Assembly (NCBI RefSeq): GCF_034259205.1
Contig: NZ_CP139487.1
Span: 434,001 to 498,000, forward strand
Reading direction: 5' to 3'
From: Peredibacter starrii
Lineage (GTDB): Bacteria > Bdellovibrionota > Bacteriovoracia > Bacteriovoracales > Bacteriovoracaceae
DNA: 64,000 nt
Numbering within the stretch: position 1 is the first letter of the stretch; each line of letters begins with the position of its first letter. The translations under genes were made by a program, and so were the position numbers. Below are positions 49,342 to 57,691 of the stretch, in pieces. The notes beneath the pieces were generated by a model, which had not been told where the DNA came from, made no database searches, and saw nothing but the letters and a program-made list of their open reading frames with translations.

Positions 49342-50523
49342 ATGATGGGTAACCATCCAGGGAAAGTTTTCATAGTTCAGGGAAAACGAACTCCATTTGG
49401 GAAGTTCGGCGGCTCCTTGAGCAATGTAACTCCGGTGGAACTAGCAGTAATTGCTACAATGGCCCTGCTTGAAGAGACCAAACTTTCACCTGAGTCTCTT
49501 GATCAAGTAATCTTTGCCAATGTGATCCCTTCAACTCCAGACACCTTATATGCCGGTCGCCACTTGGGTCTTAAAAGCGGGATGAAGGTTGAATCTCCGG
49601 GTATTGTGATCAACCGTTTATGTGGTTCAGGCATTCAAAGCTTAATCGATGCTTCTCGTTTAATCAGAACTCAAGAGGCCAATGCCGTTTTAGTGGCCGG
49701 GGCTGAAAATATGAGTATGGTTCCTCATCTTACTTATGGAGCTCGTTTCGGAACGAAGTATGGTGGACTTGGAAGTAAGGACCTCCTTCTTGATACGCTC
49801 TATGATAAGCACGCCAATATGCCGATGGGTCAGACCGCAGAAAATCTTGCTCACGAATATACCGTTACGAAAGAAGAGTCTGATGCCTATGCTTTCGAAT
49901 CACATCAAAAGGCCAACCAGGCATACGCAGCGGGTTTAATTCAACCGGAATTGGCCCCCGTTAAATTTGATCGTGTGGATTGCTCAAAAGATGAGCATCT
50001 GCGTGAAGATGTATTACTGGGTGAAATGCAGAAGTTAAAACCAACTTTCAAAAAGGACGGAACTGTTACAGCAGGCTCGGCCTCAGGAATTGTTGATGGT
50101 GCTTGCGCCATGATTGTGGCGAGTGAAGAGTATGTAAAAAAACATAATCTAAAACCCATCGCTGAAATTATCGCCGGTGAAGTCGTCGGGGTAGATCCGT
50201 CTAAGATGGGCATTGGCCCGGTACCTGCGATTCAAAATCTTCTTAAAAAACAAAATTTGAAAATCACTGATATTGATCTTTTTGAAATCAACGAGGCCTT
50301 TGCTCCTCAGGTGATTGCTTGCCGTAAGGCACTTGAGATCTCTCCTGATAAACTTAATATTTGGGGAGGAGCGGTCGCTCTTGGACATCCATTGGGTGCC
50401 ACTGGATTAAAAATTACTCTGACTCTGGCGCGCCAGCTCCAGCATCTTCACAAAAACTATGGTATTTCTTCTGCATGCATTGGTGGCGGGCAGGGAATTG
50501 CTCTACTTATTAAAAGAATATGA
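49342..50523 (+). CDS. Acetyl-CoA C-acetyltransferase (thiolase)
   Basis: A 393-residue thiolase. The acyl-binding Cys is in INRLCGSGIQS (Cys94), GHPLGATG holds the His and CIGGGQG the second catalytic Cys. FEINEAFAPQ and SAGSASGIVDGACAM-like segments are as in AtoB/PhaA and FadA. Whether it is biosynthetic or degradative cannot be told. It overlaps the next gene by four bases (ATGA). Confidence 0.92.
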   Translation: MMGNHPGKVFIVQGKRTPFGKFGGSLSNVTPVELAVIATMALLEETKLSPESLDQVIFANVIPSTPDTLYAGRHLGLKSGMKVESPGIVINRLCGSGIQSLIDASRLIRTQEANAVLVAGAENMSMVPHLTYGARFGTKYGGLGSKDLLLDTLYDKHANMPMGQTAENLAHEYTVTKEESDAYAFESHQKANQAYAAGLIQPELAPVKFDRVDCSKDEHLREDVLLGEMQKLKPTFKKDGTVTAGSASGIVDGACAMIVASEEYVKKHNLKPIAEIIAGEVVGVDPSKMGIGPVPAIQNLLKKQNLKITDIDLFEINEAFAPQVIACRKALEISPDKLNIWGGAVALGHPLGATGLKITLTLARQLQHLHKNYGISSACIGGGQGIALLIKRI

Positions 50524-51821
50524 CATTAGTACGAACTGATTTTGAACATTTTAAGAACTGGTTAGACCTCGATATCAACTCTATCGCTTGGGAAGGCCGT
50601 TACGCGGATTCTTTTAGTGGTTTCTGGGACTCTTTCTTTAAAGATAAGATTGAGCCTTTAGAGCTGGCGGACAGATTTAATTACGCCAAAAGAATCGCTA
50701 AATCGGGCCCTTTGATTTCATGGTTAAACTGGCTGTTTGAAAAATTCGTGGTCTTTTCTTTTATTCACCAAGGTCGCTCAGTTCGTGAAATCGCATTTCA
50801 ATTCGATCTTCAAGAAAAATATATCTCTACTGTTCTTCGTGATCACCTGATCAAGGTTTATCCCGCGTTTGAAGATTACATCAACGAGAACTTCCAAATT
50901 AGTAACGTTAGTTCAAAAAACCTCTTTTTAAAGTTCGAAGATCTGGAACCAGTATTAGGTGCTGAGGCAAGGAATAAAGGAACTTTTGAAGACGATATCC
51001 TGGCCCATATGGAAGTCACTCTTTATCCAGATTGGCCAAATCTCGTGAAAGAGCTTCGTAAGGACATGCTGTCGCTTAAAGTTGACTTCGAAAACTTCAA
51101 AAAGAAGACCGCTTTCCGAAAGCAACTTCGCTTCTTCCAGGAAGTGATCATCCTGCTTTTGATTTTAAGTGTGATCGTTTTCGCTCTTAAGAATTTCAAC
51201 AAATGGTATGAAAATAATCTTGTGAACAAGATCACGCTTTTTGAGCCAAACTTCTTCTGGCTCGATAAAACGCTTTCCTACCAGGAACAAGATCTTCTGG
51301 CGAAACAGCAGATCGATCTTTCAAATAAAGAACTAGAAGAACTCGAAAGAATCGAGGCCCAACAAGTATTCACAGATGAACGTCTTGGTTCTCGTTATGA
51401 TCCAGAGTCAGATGTGGTAGTTCTAGATTCTGTGGAAAATGTTCCCAAGAGTTTTGGTGAAGCCGAAACCGAGCAGTCTGAATACGAAGAGAAGTCAAAG
51501 GGTGGCTACCGCGACAGCGCATACGCCGCTTCAAATAAGAAGGCCTATCGAATCCTGATGGCCTCAGTTGAACCAGCAGCCATCAGAAACAAGATTTTAC
51601 CTTTAATGAAGAAATTCGGCATTGCTCAAGTGGATAACGTAAGACCCGGGATGCAGATTCCTGGCGGGCTTTATTTCAACCTTATGGTGCCTTCGAATAA
51701 CCTCAAAGATTTCATGACAAAAGTATCCACACTTGGTGAGGCCACGATCTTTGAAAGTCGCTCACAAGGAGGAGATCAGGCCGGTAAGAACCGAGTTTTT
51801 ATTTGGGTGAAGTCGATCTAG
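50520..51821 (+). CDS. Bitopic membrane protein: N-terminal HTH-like domain, membrane segment, periplasmic domain
   Basis: A 433-residue protein. Residues about 85-115 (SVREIAFQFDLQEKYISTVLRDHLIK) look like a helix-turn-helix. Residues about 208-228 (FFQEVIILLLILSVIVFAL) are one membrane helix. The second half is acidic and ends in a compact alpha/beta domain (YRILMASVEPAAIRNKILPLMKKFGIAQVDNVRPG...LYFNLMVPSNNLKDFMTKVSTLGEATIFESR) resembling DUF4349-like domains. A cytoplasmic HTH plus a periplasmic sensor is ToxR-like in plan, but no homology is claimed. It is coupled to the thiolase gene and converges with the next gene, sharing four bases. Confidence 0.75.
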   Translation: MTLVRTDFEHFKNWLDLDINSIAWEGRYADSFSGFWDSFFKDKIEPLELADRFNYAKRIAKSGPLISWLNWLFEKFVVFSFIHQGRSVREIAFQFDLQEKYISTVLRDHLIKVYPAFEDYINENFQISNVSSKNLFLKFEDLEPVLGAEARNKGTFEDDILAHMEVTLYPDWPNLVKELRKDMLSLKVDFENFKKKTAFRKQLRFFQEVIILLLILSVIVFALKNFNKWYENNLVNKITLFEPNFFWLDKTLSYQEQDLLAKQQIDLSNKELEELERIEAQQVFTDERLGSRYDPESDVVVLDSVENVPKSFGEAETEQSEYEEKSKGGYRDSAYAASNKKAYRILMASVEPAAIRNKILPLMKKFGIAQVDNVRPGMQIPGGLYFNLMVPSNNLKDFMTKVSTLGEATIFESRSQGGDQAGKNRVFIWVKSI

Positions 51822-53608
51822 TTTCCGGATTTCCCTAAAATATTGTCGAGGATCACAGCATCTTCAAACAATCCACCTTTTACAGTTGATTCGCCATCTA
51901 CGCTGGTCTTGAGATTTTCAAATAGAGAACTGTCGACATTGGCAGTTTCTAAACCTTGAGTTTCTTTTTTAAGCACGTTGATGTTTCGTCCGAGAGTTTC
52001 GCCTTTCTTATTCGATAGTCCGATGTAACCCGTAATGATGTTATTAAACATGACGACTTGAGCGAGGCGAGTGCGTTCTTCTTTTGATTCTTGAACGTTG
52101 GCCTTGATGGCATCTGCTTTTTTATTTCCTTCTTTTGCCTGGTCCGCAGTCATCTGGCGGCTACCCATTTTATTTTTAAGCTCTGCCAGAGCGGCCTCTC
52201 GGCGTGCCTCGTAGACGTTCCCAATCTCTTTTTCAATATTCAGATTTGGGTCCTTCTTTAATTTCTCTAATAGATCCAAATATCCATTTTCAGTGAGGTA
52301 TTCTTCGAGTTTCTTTTTATCGTCCGCGACTAGTGCTTTCACGCGGGCGATCTCGACTTCTTTTTTCATTCGAAGATCCATGTCCATCGTATGTTCTACT
52401 TTTGCCAATGAATCATCCACTACAATGAAATCTTCGCAACCAGAGTTTTCTGGATTTTGAGCACACTCATCTTGTTTCTTAGTTAATTGAGAATCTTTCG
52501 GAGAGCCATCGCCTACGAAATCAGCCGAAGTATAGTTTGTAAGGCTGTCGATAGAGTTCTCTCCTTCGGCAGTTGGATCATAGAAAGTAACATCCGCAAC
52601 TTTCATCCCCGAACTACTTCCGTCCATATTTTTTTCCATGCCTTCAATGATTTTTTTAGCATCAGCAATGGCCTTACGGTATTTTTGAGTTTTGTCTTTC
52701 GCCAGACAGGCATTAGCACCGGTCTTTTCGTTTTTAGGATCTGCTTCAAATATTTTACAAAGCGGAACAATCTGCATGGCACAGTTCATGAAGAAAGTCT
52801 CAACGATTTTGAACTTGTCGGGCTGGTTTACATCCAGACTTTGAAAAATATTCTGGTAGATGGCCTCTTTAGAGCCAGTATCAGAAAAAGTTCCAAAACC
52901 CTTTGAGCCAGTGTCTGTGAATAGTTTAGCGTAAGCGGCTTTGTCAGTTTCAGATGCACTCTGGTCAGGAGCGGGATGTTTATTGAAAAATCCAATCCAG
53001 TATTCCCCAAAGCTCTTCCCAGTAGAACTAACTTCTTTACCCTCAGTATCGGCCTGACGAAAGTTCTCAAAACAAAAACGCGAAACTTCAAACATACTGT
53101 TCTTCATCAACTGTGTTCGATAAAGCTGAATGAAAACTTTCTGATCCACCATCTTGCGATTTTTGAACTTCATCGCTTCGGCCATTTTCTTATAATCTTT
53201 TTCGTCGCGATCTACACCCGTCAGCGCCTTGTACATCTTGTTACCAAAGTACTCAGTGATGTCTTTGGTAGATTTTGAACCAACAAGTCCATAGGACTGC
53301 AGTCCAAGCGCATCTGAGAGTTTTGCCAACTCATCAGCATTTTTTTTCTTTGAGAGTTTTTCTTTAATACAATCAACTGCCTTTTGAGCATTTGATTCTT
53401 TTTGTGTGGGGCTTAGAGATGCATCGAACTTATTTTGTTCCTTACAATCTTTGAACTCAGCAGAGCCTTCAAGAGCACCTTCAACTTCGAAGTCTTTAAT
53501 CGTTGAGATAAGTTTCTTGTTTAATTCATCATCGCTGATTTCTTTGATTTCATCAGCAGACCAGGCATGAGTGGAGAGTAGGAGGAGAGTTAAAATAAGC
53601 TTTTTCAT
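51818..53608 (-). CDS. Large exported protein of unknown function
   Basis: A 596-residue secreted protein: signal peptide MKKLILTLLLLSTHAWS, then a long, lysine- and aspartate-rich, mostly helical protein with a dozen scattered Cys (KDCKEQNKF, FMNCAMQIVPLC, NACLAKDKTQK, CAQNPENSGC). The C-terminal third (REAALAELKNKMGSRQMTADQAKEGNKKADAIKANVQESKEERTRLAQ) is probably coiled coil. No domain recognised. The start codon lies in the loop of a potential hairpin (53592-53619) and has no clear ribosome site. Confidence 0.85.
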   Translation of the reverse strand: MKKLILTLLLLSTHAWSADEIKEISDDELNKKLISTIKDFEVEGALEGSAEFKDCKEQNKFDASLSPTQKESNAQKAVDCIKEKLSKKKNADELAKLSDALGLQSYGLVGSKSTKDITEYFGNKMYKALTGVDRDEKDYKKMAEAMKFKNRKMVDQKVFIQLYRTQLMKNSMFEVSRFCFENFRQADTEGKEVSSTGKSFGEYWIGFFNKHPAPDQSASETDKAAYAKLFTDTGSKGFGTFSDTGSKEAIYQNIFQSLDVNQPDKFKIVETFFMNCAMQIVPLCKIFEADPKNEKTGANACLAKDKTQKYRKAIADAKKIIEGMEKNMDGSSSGMKVADVTFYDPTAEGENSIDSLTNYTSADFVGDGSPKDSQLTKKQDECAQNPENSGCEDFIVVDDSLAKVEHTMDMDLRMKKEVEIARVKALVADDKKKLEEYLTENGYLDLLEKLKKDPNLNIEKEIGNVYEARREAALAELKNKMGSRQMTADQAKEGNKKADAIKANVQESKEERTRLAQVVMFNNIITGYIGLSNKKGETLGRNINVLKKETQGLETANVDSSLFENLKTSVDGESTVKGGLFEDAVILDNILGKSGN

Positions 53609-53619
53609 ATGCTTATTTT
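53592..53619 (-). promoter_or_regulatory. Start-codon hairpin of the 51818-53608 gene
   Basis: AAAATAAGC (53592-53600) and GCTTATTTT (53611-53619) are perfect 9-base complements whose 10-base loop contains the ATG (53608-53606). No Shine-Dalgarno is visible in the preceding bases. The structure may expose the start codon or block initiation; A-T rich, so stability is modest. Confidence 0.4.
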
Positions 53620-53629
53620 ATCGGAAGAA

Positions 53630-53665
53630 TAGGGGGCGAGGCTTACATCTATATATGGCCCCCTA
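53630..53665 (-). terminator. Possible terminator after the 4-TM protein gene
   Basis: TAGGGGGC (53630-53637) pairs with GCCCCCTA (53658-53665) around a 20-base loop, just past the stop codon of the 53684 gene on the minus strand. The sequence that follows (TTCTTCCG) is only weakly T-rich. Confidence 0.5.
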
Positions 53666-53683
53666 ATAATCTTGAAAAATCAA

Positions 53684-54229
53684 TTACATAGCGTCGCGAG
53701 AGATACCGAAAAGGGCCTTCATTTCGCCCAACAATTTATGGCTTTTACCTAAGTAGATCCACTGGCGAACAAACCCAATCAACATGGCGGCAATAAAGCC
53801 ATAGGCAACACCAGAGTGTACGACCTTCGTCACAAGACCAGTATCGTGTGCTCCACCAAGAAGAAATGCAATTGTTCCAAGGATCAGCATTAACATGGTC
53901 CAAGGAATAGTTTGTCGCTTACAAAGTTGTGACTCATGAACATAACGGGCCACTTTCTTTTTATAAGGCTCAAGATCCATTGGTGGTTCATCAAATAATT
54001 CTGAGAGATTGGCCTCACTGTTTAAGGCGTTCCAAACATTCTCAACTAATCTGGCCACTCCAATGAAATAGAACATCACGAAAGCTTGAATAAAAATCAC
54101 ATACATGAAGGTTGGAATGGCCAATTGAATATGACCAAAATCAATATTGATCCAACCCAGGGCCACACTCGCAGTGAGGGCAATCCCGAGAACCATAATC
54201 ACTAATAAAAAACGCAGAAGATAGGCCAT
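53684..54229 (-). CDS. Four-helix membrane protein next to the bc complex genes
   Basis: A 181-residue integral membrane protein with about four membrane helices (residues 5-25, 38-60, 108-126, 137-157) and a cytoplasmic loop with LFDEPPMDLEPYKKKVARYVHESQLCKRQT. Short motifs such as HDTG and HSGVAYGF are present, but no haem-ligand pattern is convincing. It is divergent from the respiratory cluster, with 75 bases between. The neighbourhood suggests an assembly or accessory role, not shown by sequence. Confidence 0.8.
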   Translation of the reverse strand: MAYLLRFLLVIMVLGIALTASVALGWINIDFGHIQLAIPTFMYVIFIQAFVMFYFIGVARLVENVWNALNSEANLSELFDEPPMDLEPYKKKVARYVHESQLCKRQTIPWTMLMLILGTIAFLLGGAHDTGLVTKVVHSGVAYGFIAAMLIGFVRQWIYLGKSHKLLGEMKALFGISRDAM

Positions 54230-54304
54230 TAGACTTCCAATTTGAGCTTCATTTTGTTAATTTCCCCCGTACATTTACCGCCTTTTTCGTCATAAGGAAA
54301 TCAA

Positions 54305-55180
54305 ATGTCCGAACAAAATCAGGGCAACCAAGCTCCTGCAAAAAAAATGCTCGAGAGTTCGCCTCTTTCGGGTATCGCTGTACCTATCGCCATCGTTCTT
54401 GTTGGTGCGCTAATTATTTTTGGCGTGACCAAGATGCTTTCTACTGGAAAGAACCACCGAGACCTTGTTGAAGAGATGAACTCTAAGACGTTTGGTAACC
54501 GTTGGGTTGCTGCCTATGAGTTGTCGAAGTTTTTGGCCTCTCAGAAAATCCCGGCCGAAGATATGCCTTGGGTGATTGAAAACCTTGGTCGCGTGTATAA
54601 AGAGTCGGTTGATGCTCGTACAAGAAATTTTGTTGTGCTGGCACTCGGCAGTCTAAACAATCCTCTTTCATTAAATGTTTTAAATGCTGCGTTATCTGAT
54701 CCTGATCCTCAGGTTCGCTTTAACGCGGTTGTGTCCGTTGGGAATATGTCTCAAGGCTCGGCGATCGAGTGGGACAAAGTTGAAGCATTGTTCAATGAAA
54801 ACGAAGATGCCGGTATGAAGCAAGTGGCCTTGTTGACGATGGCGGCGCACAATCGCCCAACCACGCAAGAAAAGGCGCTTTCGCTAATCAATTCTGCTGA
54901 AAAAACACTTCGATACTCAGCAGCAATTGTTTTGATCCAGTACAAATCAGCGGACGCAATCCCGGTGTTAGAAGAGATCCTTAACTTAAGATATGACGTG
55001 GCGCAGGCCGGGGAACTAAACGGTGCCCAAGTTGAAGGTCTGAAAGTAAACGTTTTGGAAAATTTGGAAAAATCCAAATGGAATGAATTGTCGAAACTGG
55101 TTGAAAAAGTCGAACAAGACGACACAAACGTGAAGGTCACGACAAAAGCAAAACAGGTTCTAAAAGTATTGAAAAATTAG
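54305..55180 (+). CDS. Membrane-anchored HEAT-repeat protein
   Basis: A 291-residue protein with an N-terminal membrane helix (IAVPIAIVLVGALIIFGVTKM) preceded by a short polar tail. About five HEAT-like repeats follow (NRWVAAYELSKFL, ARTRNFVVLALGSLNNPLSLNVLNAAL, DPQVRFNAVVSVGNM, KQVALLTMAAHN, LRYSAAIVLIQYKSADAIPVLEEIL). It is first in the operon before the Rieske gene and is probably a scaffold or assembly factor of that complex. It lacks a haem motif. Confidence 0.85.
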   Translation: MSEQNQGNQAPAKKMLESSPLSGIAVPIAIVLVGALIIFGVTKMLSTGKNHRDLVEEMNSKTFGNRWVAAYELSKFLASQKIPAEDMPWVIENLGRVYKESVDARTRNFVVLALGSLNNPLSLNVLNAALSDPDPQVRFNAVVSVGNMSQGSAIEWDKVEALFNENEDAGMKQVALLTMAAHNRPTTQEKALSLINSAEKTLRYSAAIVLIQYKSADAIPVLEEILNLRYDVAQAGELNGAQVEGLKVNVLENLEKSKWNELSKLVEKVEQDDTNVKVTTKAKQVLKVLKN

Positions 55181-55271
55181 AAGTTTACACCCATAATGGG
55201 TGAAAACAAATAGCCCCCATTTCTAGCGCCAAATTTTTGGCCTAGATTTTTTTATTTCCGGAGAATCTCTC

Positions 55272-55775
55272 ATGAGTGAAGAGACCAAAACCAGTCTTAA
55301 CCGCCGCGAGTTCTTCAGCTTCTTAGCTGTTGGATGGATCACATTCGGTGCTGCTACCGCAGGTATGGCGAGTTTAATCTTTAGATTTCTTTATCCAAAC
55401 GTTGTGTTTGAACCCGCGATGGATTTCATTGCTGGTTTCCCTGATGATTACGCTGAAGGTGTAGACGAGCGTTGGAAAAACGGATTCGGTGTTTGGATCT
55501 ATAAAAAAGATGGTCGCCTCGTAGCGATGTCGAACATCTGTACTCACCTTGGTTGTATTCCAACTTGGCTTCCAGCTGAATCAAAATTCAAATGTCCATG
55601 TCACGGATCTGGTTACTACCCGAATGGTATTAACTTCGAAGGTCCGGCCCCACGTCCGCTAGAGCGTTTTAAAATTCTTCGCAATCCTGAAGGGAAAATC
55701 ATCGTCGATAAGACAAAAGTTTTCCGTTACGAGAAAGGCGAATGGAACAACGACGGCGCTTACATTGATGTCTAA
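55272..55775 (+). CDS. Rieske iron-sulphur protein of a cytochrome bc-type complex
   Basis: A 167-residue Rieske subunit that takes electrons from quinol and passes them to a c-type cytochrome. The twin-arginine-like NRREFFSFLAVGWITFG starts a membrane anchor. The 2Fe-2S ligands are in CTHLGC (Cys90, His92) and CPCHGSG (Cys108, His111), with Cys95 and Cys110 for the disulphide. AGGAGAAT-type ribosome site (GGAG). The next genes encode cytochrome b in two parts. Confidence 0.96.
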   Translation: MSEETKTSLNRREFFSFLAVGWITFGAATAGMASLIFRFLYPNVVFEPAMDFIAGFPDDYAEGVDERWKNGFGVWIYKKDGRLVAMSNICTHLGCIPTWLPAESKFKCPCHGSGYYPNGINFEGPAPRPLERFKILRNPEGKIIVDKTKVFRYEKGEWNNDGAYIDV

Positions 55776-55791
55776 TTAGTAGAGGATATAT

Positions 55792-56571
55792 ATGTCTGAA
55801 GGTTTTGCTAAAAAAGTTGCTAATACCCAAGTCTGGAAAGCGATTTTCCGTCACGGTCCACCAAACAACGCTCGTAACAGAGCCGCTGTTGTTGCTGGTA
55901 ACGTGTTCCTACATCTTCACCCAATCAAGTTGAAAAAATCAGGCGTTCAGCTTGGTTACACTTGGTGTATGGGTGGTCTTACATTTTTCGTGTTCCTGGC
56001 ACTAACAGTGACTGGTGTACTTCTTATGTTCTATTACCGTCCAACTGCTGAATACGCATTCACAGATATCATCGGTCTTCGCGAACACGTACCTCTAGGG
56101 ATCATGCGTGAGCTTCACCGTTGGGGCGCCCACTTAATGGTAATTACTGTTTGGATTCACATGTTCCGTGTATTCATGACTGGTTCATACAAACCACCTC
56201 GCGAGTTCAACTGGGGTGTGGGTGTAGTTCTTCTTATTCTTACAATGCTTCTGTCGTTCACAGGATACCTTCTTCCTTGGGATCAGCTTGCTATTTGGGC
56301 GATTACCGTAGGTTCGAACATGGCGAAAGCAACTCCGTTCGCAGGTCACGGTGGTCCAGGTGCCGCCCTTGCTAAGATCGGTGACTTCGTTATGGTTTCT
56401 GATAAAAACGACGTTCGTTTCCAACTTCTTGGTGGTCGTTTCGTAGGTGAAGCAGCATTGCTTCGTTTCTACATTCTCCACTGCGTATTCATTCCACTAG
56501 TTGTTGCAATCCTGATTGCAGTCCACTTCTGGCGCGTACGTAAAGACGGCGGAATTTCAGCTCCACTATAA
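55792..56571 (+). CDS. Cytochrome b, N-terminal (b6-like) subunit
   Basis: A 259-residue four-helix subunit binding the two b haems. The His pairs lie in the helix with [20 protein letters not shown] and near the C-terminus ([19 protein letters not shown]); [15 protein letters not shown] and [17 protein letters not shown] are conserved b/b6 segments. The separation from the C-terminal half follows b6f and many delta-type bc complexes. Confidence 0.95.
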   Translation: MSEGFAKKVANTQVWKAIFRHGPPNNARNRAAVVAGNVFLHLHPIKLKKSGVQLGYTWCMGGLTFFVFLALTVTGVLLMFYYRPTAEYAFTDIIGLREHVPLGIMRELHRWGAHLMVITVWIHMFRVFMTGSYKPPREFNWGVGVVLLILTMLLSFTGYLLPWDQLAIWAITVGSNMAKATPFAGHGGPGAALAKIGDFVMVSDKNDVRFQLLGGRFVGEAALLRFYILHCVFIPLVVAILIAVHFWRVRKDGGISAPL

Positions 56572-56589
56572 AGAAAGAATAGGAAATAT

Positions 56590-57666
56590 ATGATTAAGGC
56601 AGCGATTAACTACCTTTCCGATCCTCTTTACTCGTTTACTTTGTTTATCATTCTTTTCGTTCTTGCAATGAAGAGAATGGATATCGTTGGGACGAAGAAG
56701 TTCGGACTTGCTCTACTTATCGGCGTACTGGCCATCTTCGGATGGATGGTAACAGATCCGGTATTCTTCTCAGTAATTTCACTTCCAGATAACATTCCTA
56801 TCATTATCCTGAATGGTCTGGTTTTCTGGTCTACCTGGTATGCATTATATAGAGGTCACCAAAACGATCTACGAATCGCTGCCGGTGAACAACCGATTGA
56901 AGGTACTCCTGAGAACCGTGAAAAAGTTTGGGCATGGCCTAACCTTGTTTATACAGAACTTTTCTGCGGTATCCTTTGTACGATCTTCCTCATTGTGTGG
57001 GCGATTTTCTTCAAAGCTCCTCTAGAAGAACCGGCCAACCCAACTTGGGCACCAAACCCAGCGAAAGCTCCTTGGTACTTCCTTGGTCTACAAGAAATGC
57101 TTGTATACTTCGATCCATGGATGGCCGGTGTGGTACTTCCTGGTTTCATTATCGTTGGTCTAATCGCAATTCCTTTCATCGATATCAACCCGAAAGGAAA
57201 CGGTTACTACACTTTTAAAGAGAGAAAATTCGCCATCGCGGGCTTCCTTTTTGGATGGCTTGCTCTTTGGGTTTACCTCATTCAAGTAGGTACGTTCCTT
57301 CGTGGTCCAAACTGGACGTTCTATGGTCCGTTTGAGTACTGGGACTTCCACAAAGTTGTGGCCGAAAACAACGTTAACTTATCTGAATACTTCTGGATCA
57401 AGATGCTTAACGTTGGTCTCCCTAAGAACATCTTCCTTCGCGAAATCGTAGGGATCATCTTCATGGGACTATATTGCGTGGCCTCGGTTCCATTTATCAC
57501 TAAGAAGTGGGGATACAAGTACCTGCCTCGTATGGGTGCTATCCGTTACTACTTAATGGTGTTCTTACTTCTTGGTATGGCCCTACTTCCACTGAAAATG
57601 TACCTTCGTTGGTTCTTTACTCTGAAGTACATCGTGGCAATGCCAGAATTTGAATTAAACCTCTAA
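56590..57666 (+). CDS. Cytochrome b, C-terminal (subunit IV-like) part, extended
   Basis: A 358-residue membrane protein. ANPTWAPNPAKAPWYFLGLQEMLVYFDPW carries the Qo-site region; the PEWY motif of other bc complexes reads APWYF here. Two helices lie before it and at least four after, so it is longer than the 160-residue subunit IV of b6f. It shares the operon with the Rieske protein and cytochrome b (18-base gap). Confidence 0.92.
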   Translation: MIKAAINYLSDPLYSFTLFIILFVLAMKRMDIVGTKKFGLALLIGVLAIFGWMVTDPVFFSVISLPDNIPIIILNGLVFWSTWYALYRGHQNDLRIAAGEQPIEGTPENREKVWAWPNLVYTELFCGILCTIFLIVWAIFFKAPLEEPANPTWAPNPAKAPWYFLGLQEMLVYFDPWMAGVVLPGFIIVGLIAIPFIDINPKGNGYYTFKERKFAIAGFLFGWLALWVYLIQVGTFLRGPNWTFYGPFEYWDFHKVVAENNVNLSEYFWIKMLNVGLPKNIFLREIVGIIFMGLYCVASVPFITKKWGYKYLPRMGAIRYYLMVFLLLGMALLPLKMYLRWFFTLKYIVAMPEFELNL

Positions 57667-57691
57667 TCGTTATTATATAAGGTAGCTCTAA

